Origin: Szabonella sp046295215
Lineage (GTDB): Bacteria > Pseudomonadota > Alphaproteobacteria > Rhodobacterales > Rhodobacteraceae
Length of the DNA stretch: 64,000 bases
NCBI GenBank assembly: GCA_046295215.1
Contig: JBKBNP010000016.1
Location: 1-64,000 of the forward strand
Direction of reading: 5' to 3'
The notes under the pieces are model-generated. The model was not told the DNA's origin. It did no database searches and saw only the letters and a program-made list of their open reading frames with translations. This document shows positions 6,760 through 16,517 of the stretch, one piece after another. A program made the translations under genes and the position numbers. How positions within the stretch are numbered: the stretch's first letter is position 1; every line of letters starts with the position of its first letter.

Positions 6760-9618
6760 TCATTCCGCCGCGTGCCGCCTTGGTTTGAGCATCTCGCCCA
6801 GATAGCGCCCGGTATGGCTTTCCGTTGACAGCGCCACCTGTTCGGGCGTGCCGACCGCCACGATCCGCCCGCCGCCATCGCCGCCCTCGGGGCCGATGTC
6901 GATGATCCAGTCCGCCGTCTTGATGACGTCGAGATTGTGTTCGATCACCACGACCGAATTGCCCTGATCCACCAGTTCATGCAGCACTTCCATGAGCTTG
7001 CGCACATCCTCGAAATGCAGGCCAGTCGTGGGTTCGTCGAGGATATAGAGCGTGCGCCCCGTCGCGCGGCGGCTGAGTTCCTTTGACAGTTTCACCCGCT
7101 GCGCCTCGCCCCCCGAAAGGGTCGTCGCCTGCTGGCCCACCTTGATATAGCCAAGCCCGACCTGACAGAGCGCGTCCATCTTGTCGCGGATCGCGGGAAC
7201 GGCGGAAAAGAACGCGAGCGCATCCTCACATGTCATATCAAGAACGTCTGCTATACTTTTGTTCTTGAACTTTATTTCCAGCGTTTCACGATTGTATCTC
7301 CGCCCCTTGCAGGTCTCGCAGGTGACATAGACATCGGGCAGGAAATGCATCTCGATCTTGATGACGCCATCGCCCTGACAGGCCTCGCAGCGCCCGCCCT
7401 TGACGTTGAAGGAGAACCGCCCCGGATTGTAGCCGCGCGCCTTGGATTCCGGCAATCCGGCAAACCAGTCGCGGATCGGGGTAAAGGCCCCGGTATAGGT
7501 GGCGGGGTTCGACCTCGGCGTGCGTCCGATGGGGCGCTGGTCGATGTCGATCACCTTGTCGAGATGTTCGAAGCCCTTGATCGTCTCGCAAGGCGCAGGC
7601 GTTTCGCGCGCGCCGTTCAGCCGCATCGCGGCGGTCTTGAACAGCGTCTCGATGGTCAGCGTGGACTTGCCTCCCCCCGAAACCCCGGTCACGCAGACGA
7701 ACTTGCCCAGCGGAAACTCTGCCGTCACCTCTTGCAGGTTGTTGCCCGTGGCCTTGACCACCGTGACCTTCTTGCCATTGCCTTTGCGCCGAACCTTGGG
7801 CACCGCGATTTCCCGGGTGCCGGTCAGATACTGGCCTGTCAGGCTGGCCGGATCCGCCGCGACCTCGGCGGGCGTGCCATGGCTGACGACGCGGCCCCCA
7901 TGCACCCCGGCCCCCGGCCCCATGTCGAACACATAATCCGCCTCGCGGATCGCATCCTCGTCATGTTCGACCACCAGCACCGTATTGCCCTGATCGCGCA
8001 GATTTTTCAGCGTGGTCAGCAGCCGGTCATTGTCGCGCTGATGCAACCCGATGGAGGGTTCGTCCAGCACATACAGCACCCCCGTCAGCCCGCTGCCGAT
8101 CTGGGAGGCAAGCCGGATGCGCTGGCTTTCCCCGCCCGACAAGGTGCCCGCATTGCGGCTCAGCGTCAGATAGTCCAGACCCACATTCACGAGGAAACCA
8201 AGACGTTCGCGGATCTCCTTCAGGATCGCCCGCGCGATTTCATTCTTCTGCCTGGTCAGGCTCTCGGGCACCGACCCGATCCAGGCATGGGCCTCCTTGA
8301 TCGACATCTGCACGACCTGGCCCACATGAAGCCCCGCGATCTTGACCGCCAGCGCCTCGGGTTTCAGCCGGTAGCCGCCGCAAGACCCGCAGGCGCGGTT
8401 GTTCTGGAACCGCTCCATCTCCTCGCGGCTCCAGGCCGAATCGGTTTCGCGGTAGCGCCGTTCCATATTCGGAATAACGCCCTCGAACACACGGCTGACC
8501 TGATAGATCCGCCCGCCTTCATCATAGCGGAAGGAAATTTCCTCTTCACCCGAACCATAAAGGAACAGTTGCTGCACATGGGCGGGCAGATCCTTCCACT
8601 TGGCCTTGCGGTCGAATTCATAATGTTTGGCCAGCGCTTCGATGGTCTGGGTGAAATAGGGGGATTTCGACTTGGACCAGGGCGCGATGGCCCCTTGCAG
8701 CAGGCTCAGCCCCTGATCCGGCACCACGAGGCGTTCGTCGAAAAACAGTTCCACCCCCAGACCGTCACAGACCGGGCAGGCCCCGAAAGGCGCGTTGAAG
8801 GAGAAAAGGCGCGGCTCGATTTCCGAAATGGTGAAGCCCGAGACCGGGCAGGCGAATTTCTCGGAAAATGTCTTGCGCTCGGGCTCGCCCTCGGCGGGTG
8901 CTGTTTCCAGCACGGCAATGCCATCGGCAAGGTTCAGCGCGGTGCGCAGACTGTCGGCCAGCCGTGTCTCGATCCCCTCGCGCACCACGATCCGGTCCAC
9001 CACCACGTCGATGTCATGCCGGAATTTCTTGTCCAGCACGGGCGGTTCATCCAGATCATGAAAGGCCCCATTCACCTTGACCCGCTGGAACCCCTGCTTG
9101 CGCAATTCCAGAAATTCCTTGCGGTATTCGCCCTTGCGGTCACGCACGATGGGGGCCAGCAGATAGGCGCGCGTGCCCTCCTCCATCGCCATCACGGCAT
9201 CCACCATGTCCTGCACCTGCATCGCCTCGATGGGCAGGCCGGTGGCGGGGCTGTAGGGCGTGCCGACGCGGGCAAACAGCAGACGCATGTAGTCGTAGAT
9301 TTCCGTCACCGTGCCGACGGTAGACCGGGGATTCTTCGATGTGGTTTTCTGCTCGATGGAAATGGCGGGCGACAGGCCCGAAATATGGTCCACATCCGGC
9401 TTGCCCATCATGTCCAGAAACTGCCGGGCATAGGCGCTCAGGCTCTCGACATAGCGGCGTTGGCCTTCGGCATAGATCGTGTCGAAGGCGAGCGAGGATT
9501 TGCCCGACCCCGACAGTCCGGTGATGACCACGAGCCTGTCGCGCGGGATGTCCACATCCACGCCCTTGAGGTTATGCTCGCGCGCGCCACGCACCTCTAT
9601 GAACTTCTGCTCGGCCAT
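6760..9618 (-). CDS. uvrA: Excinuclease ABC subunit A
   Basis: UvrA is the damage-sensing ATPase of nucleotide excision repair; it loads UvrB on DNA lesions. The 952 residues match the family. Two ABC modules are visible: Walker A GLSGSGKSSLAFDTI near residue 35 and GVSGGGKSTLTIETL near residue 645. ABC signatures LSGGESQRIRLA and LSGGEAQRVKLS are also seen. Zinc-finger cysteine pairs are CPVCDGLG, CGSCGGYR and CEACQGDG...CETCKGRR. The start has GAGGG upstream. The gene stands alone behind its own LexA box at 9687. Confidence 0.98.
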   Translation of the reverse strand: MAEQKFIEVRGAREHNLKGVDVDIPRDRLVVITGLSGSGKSSLAFDTIYAEGQRRYVESLSAYARQFLDMMGKPDVDHISGLSPAISIEQKTTSKNPRSTVGTVTEIYDYMRLLFARVGTPYSPATGLPIEAMQVQDMVDAVMAMEEGTRAYLLAPIVRDRKGEYRKEFLELRKQGFQRVKVNGAFHDLDEPPVLDKKFRHDIDVVVDRIVVREGIETRLADSLRTALNLADGIAVLETAPAEGEPERKTFSEKFACPVSGFTISEIEPRLFSFNAPFGACPVCDGLGVELFFDERLVVPDQGLSLLQGAIAPWSKSKSPYFTQTIEALAKHYEFDRKAKWKDLPAHVQQLFLYGSGEEEISFRYDEGGRIYQVSRVFEGVIPNMERRYRETDSAWSREEMERFQNNRACGSCGGYRLKPEALAVKIAGLHVGQVVQMSIKEAHAWIGSVPESLTRQKNEIARAILKEIRERLGFLVNVGLDYLTLSRNAGTLSGGESQRIRLASQIGSGLTGVLYVLDEPSIGLHQRDNDRLLTTLKNLRDQGNTVLVVEHDEDAIREADYVFDMGPGAGVHGGRVVSHGTPAEVAADPASLTGQYLTGTREIAVPKVRRKGNGKKVTVVKATGNNLQEVTAEFPLGKFVCVTGVSGGGKSTLTIETLFKTAAMRLNGARETPAPCETIKGFEHLDKVIDIDQRPIGRTPRSNPATYTGAFTPIRDWFAGLPESKARGYNPGRFSFNVKGGRCEACQGDGVIKIEMHFLPDVYVTCETCKGRRYNRETLEIKFKNKSIADVLDMTCEDALAFFSAVPAIRDKMDALCQVGLGYIKVGQQATTLSGGEAQRVKLSKELSRRATGRTLYILDEPTTGLHFEDVRKLMEVLHELVDQGNSVVVIEHNLDVIKTADWIIDIGPEGGDGGGRIVAVGTPEQVALSTESHTGRYLGEMLKPRRHAAE

Positions 9619-9686
9619 GCTCTGCCCTCACCGTTTCCAGTTGCCATAGATAGGCGAGGCGCGCTGAGTCTCCAACCGAAAAACGT

Positions 9687-9701
9687 GAACGATTGGTGAA
9701 C
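9687..9701 (-). promoter_or_regulatory. LexA (SOS) box upstream of uvrA
   Basis: Read on the minus strand this is GTTC-ACCAATC-GTTC, an exact match to the alphaproteobacterial LexA site GTTC-N7-GTTC, a direct rather than inverted repeat. It lies 69-83 bases upstream of the uvrA start codon, in the gap between uvrA and the MFS gene. SOS control of uvrA is therefore expected in this organism. Confidence 0.85.
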
Positions 9702-9720
9702 ATTTTGAGGTGGCGCGAAA

Positions 9721-10896
9721 TTATTCCGCCGCCGCCCGCCGGCGTGCCAGCCATTCATGCAGCGCGATGCCGACAAGGCTCGGGAGCGCCACGAAAAGCG
9801 CAAGTCCCGTCGCCCCCTGGGATGCGATCAGTGCGGCAAGCAGCGGCGTGCCGGTGGTGGTGCCAAGGTTGCCAAGCTGGGCAATCGCCCCCGCCGCCCG
9901 CGCCCGCCCTTCGGCCTCCGGGTTGAGTTGCGGGATGGCGGCAAAGCTCGCCCCCTGCACCACGCCAAGACTTGCCGCCAGCACCAGTGCCGCCCCGACC
10001 ATCACCATGCCTGCGCCCGGCGATCCCCAGATCACCGCCGCCGCCAGCACCGTCACGGCAAAGCCCCCTTGCACGATGCGCACCGCCGAAACCCGGCCCA
10101 GCAGCCAGACCCCCAGCGTCAGCGACACGATGATCGACACAAGCGGCATTGCGGTGGCGACAAAGCCCTGCCACCCGCCGCCGACCATCGGCGGCAGAAG
10201 TGTCAGCAACGCCACATAAGTCAATGTATAACAACAAAACCCCAGGGCGGGTGCCGATGTGAACGGCGAGGCATAGATTGCCCCATGCTGGTGCAGAACC
10301 GCGCCCGGACGCAAGGATGGCAGGACCGGATCCGCCTCCCCGGGCAGCACCCGCAGGATCGCCAGCGCAAACACCGCCATATAGGCCCCATGCGCCAGAA
10401 ACAGCGCGCCGCTGCCAAACCGCTCCACCAGCGGCAGACCCAGCGCCGCCGTCACCGCGAAGGACACTGCAAAGAAACTCGACCACAGGGTCATGGCGAG
10501 GCCCTGAAATCGCAGCGGCGCCACTTGTGCGATCAGAACGGGTGCTGCCACCACGATGGCCAGATGTGAAAACCCTTCGGCAATCCGCAGGACGATCATC
10601 AGCGCCAGAGGCGGCATCGGGGCCTGCAAGGCGGAAAACAGCGCTCCCGACGCCAGCGCCCAGACCAGAACGCGCCGATAGCCCAGCCCCTGCACCATCA
10701 GGCCCGCCATTGTCCCGAACACCAGCCCGACCAGTCCGACGACCGACACGATGAGCCCCAGCATGACCGCACCCGAATCGGGATAGTCCTGCGCGACCCG
10801 TGCGAACAGAACCGAAACCTTGCCGAATTGCGCCGCCGCCCCGAGACCCGCGCCCCAGAGCAGAAGGATGACCAGCAAAGGCGATGCCGCGCGCAT
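9721..10896 (-). CDS. MFS transporter
   Basis: 391 residues with about 12 hydrophobic segments starting at residue 5 (SPLLVILLLWGAGLGAAAQF). The 2-3 loop is GLMVQGLGYRRVLVWALASG, an MFS-like GxxxxRxGRR variant. The substrate cannot be told from sequence. It lies between lpd and uvrA on the same strand with gaps of about 100-150 bases and has no obvious functional link to either. The initiator ATG has only a weak ribosome site (GGTCAGG). Confidence 0.8.
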   Translation of the reverse strand: MRAASPLLVILLLWGAGLGAAAQFGKVSVLFARVAQDYPDSGAVMLGLIVSVVGLVGLVFGTMAGLMVQGLGYRRVLVWALASGALFSALQAPMPPLALMIVLRIAEGFSHLAIVVAAPVLIAQVAPLRFQGLAMTLWSSFFAVSFAVTAALGLPLVERFGSGALFLAHGAYMAVFALAILRVLPGEADPVLPSLRPGAVLHQHGAIYASPFTSAPALGFCCYTLTYVALLTLLPPMVGGGWQGFVATAMPLVSIIVSLTLGVWLLGRVSAVRIVQGGFAVTVLAAAVIWGSPGAGMVMVGAALVLAASLGVVQGASFAAIPQLNPEAEGRARAAGAIAQLGNLGTTTGTPLLAALIASQGATGLALFVALPSLVGIALHEWLARRRAAAE

Positions 10897-10968
10897 GGCC
10901 TGACCTATCGCGCGTCGCGCGCCAATGCCACGTCGAAAACGAAAGGGCGGGAAATTCCCCCGCCCTCA

Positions 10969-11037
10969 TTCATCTTGGCCGAAATACCTCGGGGGGTGAG
11001 GCGCGCGCCCCGCGCGCCGAGGGGGGCAGCGCCCCCC
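10969..11037 (+). repeat. Dispersed palindromic repeat, copy B
   Basis: Same layout as copy A. A leading block TTCATCTTGGCC... ends in CGGGGGG (10969-10996). Next comes a hairpin GGCGCGCG-CCC-CGCGCGCC (11001-11019), then the identical 17-base GGGGGGC-AGC-GCCCCCC (11021-11037). Relative to copy A the spacer hairpin is longer and unrelated in sequence but keeps a stem. It sits between the lpd stop codon and the MFS start, in the opposite orientation to those genes, unlike copy A relative to mmsA. Confidence 0.6.
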
Positions 11038-11044
11038 GCCCCGC

Positions 11045-12439
11045 TCACATATGGATCGCGCGGCCATAGGCGTCCAGCACCGCCTCATGCATCATCTCGC
11101 TCAGCGTCGGATGCGGGAAAACGGTTTCCATCAACTCGGCTTCCGTCGTCTCCAGCGTGCGGCCCACGACATAGCCTTGAATCAGTTCGGTGACTTCCGC
11201 CCCGATCATATGCGCCCCCAGCAATTCGCCGGTTTTGGCGTCGAATACGGTCTTGATGAGCCCCTCCGGCTCGCCCAGCGCAATCGCCTTGCCATTGCCG
11301 ATGAAGGGGAAGCGCCCCACCTTGACCTCATGGCCCGCCTCCTTGGCCTTCGCCTCGGTCAGACCCACGCTCGCGACCTGCGGATGGCAATAGGTGCAGC
11401 CTGCAATCGAGTTCGGCTTGATGGGATGCGGATGCCTGCCCGCGATCAGTTCAGCCACCATCACGCCCTCATGGCTCGCCTTGTGCGCCAGCCAGGGCGC
11501 GCCCGCGATGTCGCCGATGGCATAGAGCCCCTCGACCCCGGTGCGGCAGAACTCGTCCGTCACCACATGGGTCCGGTCGATCTTGACGCCCAGCGCCTCC
11601 AGCCCGAGGCCCTCGACATTGCCAACGATGCCCACGGCGGAAATCACCGTGTCGAACTCTGCCGTCTCGGTCTTGCCGTTCGATTCCAGATGCGCCGTGA
11701 CCTTGCCCGCCGCCTTGTCGAGCTTTTTCACCGTGGTCTTTTCAAGGATCTTCATGCCCTGCTTCAGAAACGCCTTTTTCGCAAAGGCGGAGATTTCGGC
11801 ATCCTCCACCGGCAGCACGCGGTCCATCACCTCGACCACCGTGGTATCCGCCCCCAGCGTATTGAAGAAGCTGGCAAATTCGATCCCGATGGCGCCCGAT
11901 CCGATGACCAGCAGCTTTTTCGGCATGCGTTTGGGTTGCAGCGCGTGCTTGTAGGTCCAGACCAGATCACCATCCGCCTCCAGCCCCGGCAACACCCGCG
12001 CCCGCGCGCCGGTGGCCAGCACGATGGCGGGGGCGGTCAATTCCTCGGTGCCCTTGTCGGTCTTGACCGATACGCGGCCCTTGGCCGGGATCGTCGCCTC
12101 GCCCATGACAACCGTGATCTTGTTCTTCTTCATCAGATGGCCGATGCCGCCCGACAACTGCTTGGCCACGCCGCGCGACCGCGCCACCACGGCGTCAAGA
12201 TCATAGCCGATCCCGTCGGCCTTCAGCCCGAATTCCTTGGCCCGGTGCATCAGGTGGAACACTTCGGCCGAGCGCAGTAGCGCCTTGGTCGGGATGCAGC
12301 CCCAGTTCAGGCAGATGCCGCCCAGATGCTCGCGCTCGACAATGACCACCGATTTGCCCAGTTGCGCTGCCCGGATCGCGGCGACATAGCCGCCCGGACC
12401 TGCACCGATCACCACCACGTCAAAGCTCTTGGCCGCCAT
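11045..12439 (-). CDS. lpdA: Dihydrolipoyl dehydrogenase (E3)
   Basis: FAD/NAD flavoprotein that re-oxidises dihydrolipoamide in 2-oxoacid dehydrogenase complexes and the glycine cleavage system. It has the FAD motif VVVIGAGPGGYVAAIRAAQL and the redox disulfide GGICLNWGCIPTK (Cys43/Cys48). The NAD motif is LLVIGSGAIGIEFASFFNTL, and the C-terminal His-Glu pair lies in FPHPTLSEMMHEAV. The second of two adjacent ATGs is preferred because GGAGG is then 5 bases away; this gives 464 residues. No E1 or E2 gene is adjacent, so which complex it serves is open. Confidence 0.95.
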   Translation of the reverse strand: MAAKSFDVVVIGAGPGGYVAAIRAAQLGKSVVIVEREHLGGICLNWGCIPTKALLRSAEVFHLMHRAKEFGLKADGIGYDLDAVVARSRGVAKQLSGGIGHLMKKNKITVVMGEATIPAKGRVSVKTDKGTEELTAPAIVLATGARARVLPGLEADGDLVWTYKHALQPKRMPKKLLVIGSGAIGIEFASFFNTLGADTTVVEVMDRVLPVEDAEISAFAKKAFLKQGMKILEKTTVKKLDKAAGKVTAHLESNGKTETAEFDTVISAVGIVGNVEGLGLEALGVKIDRTHVVTDEFCRTGVEGLYAIGDIAGAPWLAHKASHEGVMVAELIAGRHPHPIKPNSIAGCTYCHPQVASVGLTEAKAKEAGHEVKVGRFPFIGNGKAIALGEPEGLIKTVFDAKTGELLGAHMIGAEVTELIQGYVVGRTLETTEAELMETVFPHPTLSEMMHEAVLDAYGRAIHM

Positions 12440-12533
12440 CATTCCCTCCCTGGAAAAAGTGGTTTACCCCTAAACTATCTTTCCGCCCCGAGCAATGAAG
12501 CCAGGGACGCAGGGCCATGCACTCAGCGCATGG

Positions 12534-13106
12534 CTATCCCTGCAACTCCCGCACCACCGCAGCATAGCCACCCGCGTCCAGAAAGGCCCGCTCCTCTGCC
12601 GTGCTGTCACGCCCCAGCGCCGCGTTGCGGAAGGGAAAGCGGCCAAAACGGCGGATGATCTCCTGATGCGCCCGGGCATGCAGCGCGGTTTCGGCCCCGG
12701 TCTCGGGCATCCGGGACGGGATCAACTCCACCGCCAGCGCCTGATCCGCCGGATCTTCGGAATGTTCGAAGGGCAGATAGAAGAACTGCCGTTCCGGTTC
12801 GGGCACCTGCATGTCCCAGCCCGCAGCAACCGCCTGCCGCGCCGCCGCGCGGGCCTGCGCGTCGGTCGCGAAGGCCTCGGGCTTTCCCCTGTGGATATTG
12901 CGCGAGAACTGGTCGGTTATCACCAGAAAGGCCAGCGTCCCGGCCGGCCCGTCAATCCAGTGATCGAGCCCACCATCCTGCGCCGCCTGCCACAGATCGC
13001 CGAACCGGTCGCGGATGGTGGCGTCGATCTCCTCGCCCCCCGCATACCAGCGGTCGGGGCCGATCTCGCCAAGCCAGAAATCCAGAACCTCCACCGGATC
13101 GGACAT
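12534..13106 (-). CDS. DUF924 family protein
   Basis: 190 residues from the ATG with GGGAGG upstream; an in-frame extension upstream looks like untranslated sequence. Family marks are EVLDFWLGEIGPDRWYAGG at the start, LVITDQFSRNIHRGKPEAFA near residue 70, and FFYLPFEHSEDPADQ near residue 110. DUF924 proteins are all-helical, TPR-like and uncharacterised. No catalytic residues can be assigned. The gene lies between an MFS transporter and lpd on the same strand. Confidence 0.88.
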   Translation of the reverse strand: MSDPVEVLDFWLGEIGPDRWYAGGEEIDATIRDRFGDLWQAAQDGGLDHWIDGPAGTLAFLVITDQFSRNIHRGKPEAFATDAQARAAARQAVAAGWDMQVPEPERQFFYLPFEHSEDPADQALAVELIPSRMPETGAETALHARAHQEIIRRFGRFPFRNAALGRDSTAEERAFLDAGGYAAVVRELQG

Positions 13107-13199
13107 GCGCCCAGCCTCCCCTGTTCCCTTCCGCCCCCATCGCGGACGGAAAGCCAGCCTGACAGGTTTGCCGGAAGCTGACAACGCCGGATGAACGGG

Positions 13200-14462
13200 T
13201 CAGCCCTGGCCCGACTGGCCCGACTGGCCCGGCAGATCGCCTTCGCCCTCGGCCATGGCCGCACTGGCCACGATGGACGTGGCCGAAGGGGACACCGCCG
13301 TAAAGGCCGCCGTCGCGCCGGGCGTCTTGCGCCGCTGCGTCATCCGCCAGGCGGCATAGCCCGCCAGGGCCACGAACAGCACGGACATATAGAGGAAGAA
13401 TCCGCGCGGCCCGATCATCCCCATCAGCCAGCCCGTGATGACAGGCCCGGAAATCGCGCCCAACCCGTTGATGAACAACAGCCCCGCCGAGGCCGCCGCC
13501 ATGTCGGACTTGTCGAGGTAATCGTTCACATAGGCAAGGATCAGCGAATAGAGCGGGTTGGACACCGCCCCCGCCAGCGCGCCCACCGCCACCAGAACGA
13601 TGAAGGGCACATCCCAGAACACCGGCAGCATCAGCCCCACGCCGCCCAGCACCGCCAGCCACAGGATCACCGTGCGCCGGTCCATCCGGTCCGACAGCCA
13701 GCCGATCGGATATTGCGCCACCAGACCGCCGACATAGATCCCGGCGATGAAGATGGAAATGTCGCGCACGTTCAGCCCCGCCTGCGTGCCCCAGACCGCC
13801 GCCATCCCGAATTGCGCCGAAAACACGCCGCCCAGCAGGAACATGCCGACACAGCCGAGCGGCGAGGCACGATAGAGGCTGCGGAACGACAGCGGCTTTG
13901 TGGATTCGAACGAGGGCGCGGGATTGACCGACAGCAGGATCGGCGTGAAGGCCAGCGACACCAGAACCGAGGGGATGATGAACAGGATATAGCCGGAGGG
14001 ATCGCCGAGGTTCAGCAACCCCTGCGCCGAGATGATCCCGATCATCTGCACGATCAGGTAAAGCGACAGCGCCTGTCCGCGGTTTTCATTGGTGGAGGCG
14101 TTGTTGAGCCAGCTTTCGGCGGTGATGTAGACGCCCGAGAAGGAAAATCCGATCAGCACCCGCATCAGCGACCAGGCGATCCAGTTCGGCGCCACCGCAT
14201 AGAGGATCAGCACCGCCGAGATGAGCGACCCCAGTGCTGCAAAGACCCGCACATGGCCGACCCGCCGGATCAACTCGGGCGCCATGCGCGACCCGAAGAG
14301 GAACCCCACGAAATAGCAGGACATGACGATCGAGAGCTGGAAGGTTTCCATGTTCTCCAGCCCGCCCCGGATCCCCAGCAAAGACCCCTGCATGCCGTTG
14401 CCCAACATCAGAAGCATCATGCCGAGCAGAAGCGGCCAGGTGGACTTCAGGACGGTCAGCAT
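13200..14462 (-). CDS. MFS transporter, YcaD-like
   Basis: 420 residues from the ATG with AAGGA eight bases upstream. Upstream in-frame ATGs would add a non-hydrophobic leader and are less likely. There are twelve hydrophobic segments, beginning TWPLLLGMMLLMLGNGMQGS. GYIYITAESWL-like GVYITAESWLNNASTNENRG in the middle of the N-terminal half is a mark of the YcaD/YfkF group of exporters. The C-terminus is a soluble Ala/Ser tail ending in a small tandem repeat, GQSGQSGQG. The substrate is unknown. Confidence 0.8.
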   Translation of the reverse strand: MLTVLKSTWPLLLGMMLLMLGNGMQGSLLGIRGGLENMETFQLSIVMSCYFVGFLFGSRMAPELIRRVGHVRVFAALGSLISAVLILYAVAPNWIAWSLMRVLIGFSFSGVYITAESWLNNASTNENRGQALSLYLIVQMIGIISAQGLLNLGDPSGYILFIIPSVLVSLAFTPILLSVNPAPSFESTKPLSFRSLYRASPLGCVGMFLLGGVFSAQFGMAAVWGTQAGLNVRDISIFIAGIYVGGLVAQYPIGWLSDRMDRRTVILWLAVLGGVGLMLPVFWDVPFIVLVAVGALAGAVSNPLYSLILAYVNDYLDKSDMAAASAGLLFINGLGAISGPVITGWLMGMIGPRGFFLYMSVLFVALAGYAAWRMTQRRKTPGATAAFTAVSPSATSIVASAAMAEGEGDLPGQSGQSGQG

Positions 14463-14756
14463 GGGCGGCTTCCTTATGTCCATCGGACAGGATGACGGGC
14501 TTGCGGTCCCGCCGGATTGCAGTTTTTTGACGCTCATCTCGCGAAAACCGCGTGGAAAGGTCTTTCATCCCGGCGCGGTTATCCTAGTTTTGCGACAGGG
14601 TGAAGGCAAACCGGCGTCGACGTTGCGCGATTTGCGACGTAGAATGACGCGACCGGCGCAAGACGCGCAGATACCGGGCGGGTGTGATATGGTTTTCACC
14701 AGTCTCAACAAGGAGCAATCGCCGCAGGCATGGCGGCCAAAAACGAAGGACAAGAA

Positions 14757-15419
14757 ATGTTCGATCACAGGGAAACGTCGGCCCCGCCGACGCAAGACCG
14801 GGATGCGGCGGCCATGCTGTCCCCCGGCGAGGCGGAAAAGCTCCGCAGCGAGGGCGTTGAACTCGGCTTCGATCCGGCCCTGAATACCTGGGTGCGGCTG
14901 GATCGCGTGGAAGATCGCACGCGCCAGATGTTCAGCGGAATGGCCCCGCCCGACGAACTTGCCCTGCGTCCCTGGACCGGGGAGGATGCCGCGACCTATG
15001 CGGCGCTGCTCGATGATCCGGCAGTCTGGGAATACCTCTACGAAGAGTATCCCGCCCCGATGACAGTTGCGCTTGCCCGCGACCTGATCGGTATCGCCGC
15101 GGCCCCGCACCATCTCGTGCGCGCCGTGCTGGCGGAGGGCGAAGCCGTTGGCCAGATCCGGCTCCTGTCGGACGCATCCGGCACCGAAGCGGAACTCAGC
15201 TACTGGCTCGGGCGCGCCCATTGGGGCAAGGGGATCGGCAAGCGGATGGTGCAGGCGGCCCTGCGGTTCGGATTTGCGGAACTCGGGAGCCTGCGCCGCA
15301 TCGTGGCCTATGTCCATCCCGACAACCGGGCCTCGCAGCACCTGTTGACGCGAAGCGGCTTCACCCCGGTCCCGCCGCGCGCCGATGGCTGGCTTGCCTT
15401 CGGGATCGAGAGGCCCTGA
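14757..15419 (+). CDS. GNAT-family N-acetyltransferase
   Basis: About 220 residues. An N-terminal 60-residue segment of no known family is followed by an Acetyltransf_3-type GNAT domain: LALRPWTGEDAATYAALLDD, ELSYWLGRAHWGKGIGKRMV and IVAYVHPDNRASQHLLTRSG. RAHWGKGIGKR is the acetyl-CoA pyrophosphate loop (Q/RxxGxG/A), and DNxAS...L...GF is the RimJ-type C-terminal mark. The chosen start has AAGGA six bases upstream; an ATG at 14730 lacks this spacing. The substrate could be a ribosomal protein, an amino acid or a small amine; it cannot be decided. Confidence 0.8.
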   Translation: MFDHRETSAPPTQDRDAAAMLSPGEAEKLRSEGVELGFDPALNTWVRLDRVEDRTRQMFSGMAPPDELALRPWTGEDAATYAALLDDPAVWEYLYEEYPAPMTVALARDLIGIAAAPHHLVRAVLAEGEAVGQIRLLSDASGTEAELSYWLGRAHWGKGIGKRMVQAALRFGFAELGSLRRIVAYVHPDNRASQHLLTRSGFTPVPPRADGWLAFGIERP

Positions 15420-15431
15420 CGTCCCGCCGCG

Positions 15432-16517
15432 CTACGCCCCGGCCCGCTCCGCTCCGACCTGCCGCGACCCGGGCAGCAGGAGCGAGGCATCGCCATAGGA
15501 AAAGAACCTGTAGCCCTGCGTCACCGCATGGGCATAGACCGCACGCATCCGATCCTGCCCCATCAGGGCGGAGACCAGCATCAGCAGCGTCGATTTCGGC
15601 AGGTGGAAATTGGTCATCAACCCGTCAGTGACGCGGAAGCGATAGCCGGGATAGATGAAAATATCCGTCTCCCCCCGCCAAGGCCACATCACGCCCTCCG
15701 GTCCGGCGGCAGATTCGATCAGCCGCAGCGCCGTGGTCCCGACCGCGATCACCCGCCCGCCCGCCGCACGGGTCGCGTTGATCTCGGCGGCAGCCTGCGG
15801 CGTCACCTCGCCCCATTCGGCATGCATCCGGTGGGTGGTCACATCCTCCACCTTCACCGGCAGGAAGGTGCCCGCGCCGACATGCAGCGTGACCTCGGTG
15901 AAATCCACACCCATGGCCCGCAGATCCGCCAGCAAACTGTCATCGAAATGCAGGCTGGCGGTGGGGGCCGCGACCGCACCGGGGCTGCGGGCGAAAACGG
16001 TCTGGTAATCCTCGCGGTCCTGCGCATCGGGCGCGCGCTTTGCGGCAATATAGGGCGGCAGCGGCATCTGGCCCGCTTCGGCAAGGGCTGCGTCGAAAGC
16101 GGCACCTTCAAGGTTGAACTCCAGCCGCAGATCGGCCTCGCCCCGTTCAGCCACGCGCGCCTCCAGCCTTGCGGCAAAGCGGATCACCTCGCCGGGTGCC
16201 AGTTTGCGCAGCGGCTTGGCCAGCGCCCGCCACCCCCCCGCCGCATCGGGCTGCAACAGCGTCACCTCGATGGCCGCGACGGCCTCGCCCTGCGGGGTCA
16301 TGCGGTGGCGCCGCCCGTCCAGCCGGGCCGGGATCACGCGGGTATTGTTCAGCACCAGCCGGTCGCCGGGCTGCAACAGGCCCGGCAGATCCGCCACATG
16401 CCGGTCGGCCATCCCGTCCGGCCCGACCACCAGCATCCGCGCGGCCGGGCGCGGCCGCACCGGGCGCGTCGCGATCAGATGGTCAGGCAGGTGAAAATCG
16501 AAATCATCCAGCTTCAC
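15432..16517 (-). CDS. queA: S-adenosylmethionine:tRNA ribosyltransferase-isomerase
   Basis: QueA transfers the ribosyl part of SAM to preQ1 at tRNA position 34, forming epoxyqueuosine. The 361 residues show MKLDDFDFHLPDHLIATRP at the N-terminus, DRLVLNNTRVIPARL near residue 50, and the strongly conserved HVGAGTFLPVKVEDVTTHRM near residue 215. GETDIFIYPGYRFRVTDGLM and NFHLPKSTLLMLVSALMG come near the C-terminus. The start codon is GTG and overlaps the stop of the large upstream gene (GTGA), so the two are translationally coupled. No other queuosine gene (tgt, queG) is present in the window. Confidence 0.97.
   Translation of the reverse strand: MKLDDFDFHLPDHLIATRPVRPRPAARMLVVGPDGMADRHVADLPGLLQPGDRLVLNNTRVIPARLDGRRHRMTPQGEAVAAIEVTLLQPDAAGGWRALAKPLRKLAPGEVIRFAARLEARVAERGEADLRLEFNLEGAAFDAALAEAGQMPLPPYIAAKRAPDAQDREDYQTVFARSPGAVAAPTASLHFDDSLLADLRAMGVDFTEVTLHVGAGTFLPVKVEDVTTHRMHAEWGEVTPQAAAEINATRAAGGRVIAVGTTALRLIESAAGPEGVMWPWRGETDIFIYPGYRFRVTDGLMTNFHLPKSTLLMLVSALMGQDRMRAVYAHAVTQGYRFFSYGDASLLLPGSRQVGAERAGA

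Noticed and set aside
7345..9699. A 784-codon open frame on the plus strand opposite uvrA
   Set aside because: uvrA on the other strand has every family motif. The antisense frame is a by-product of GC-rich codon bias, rich in His/Arg/Gln with no recognisable domain.
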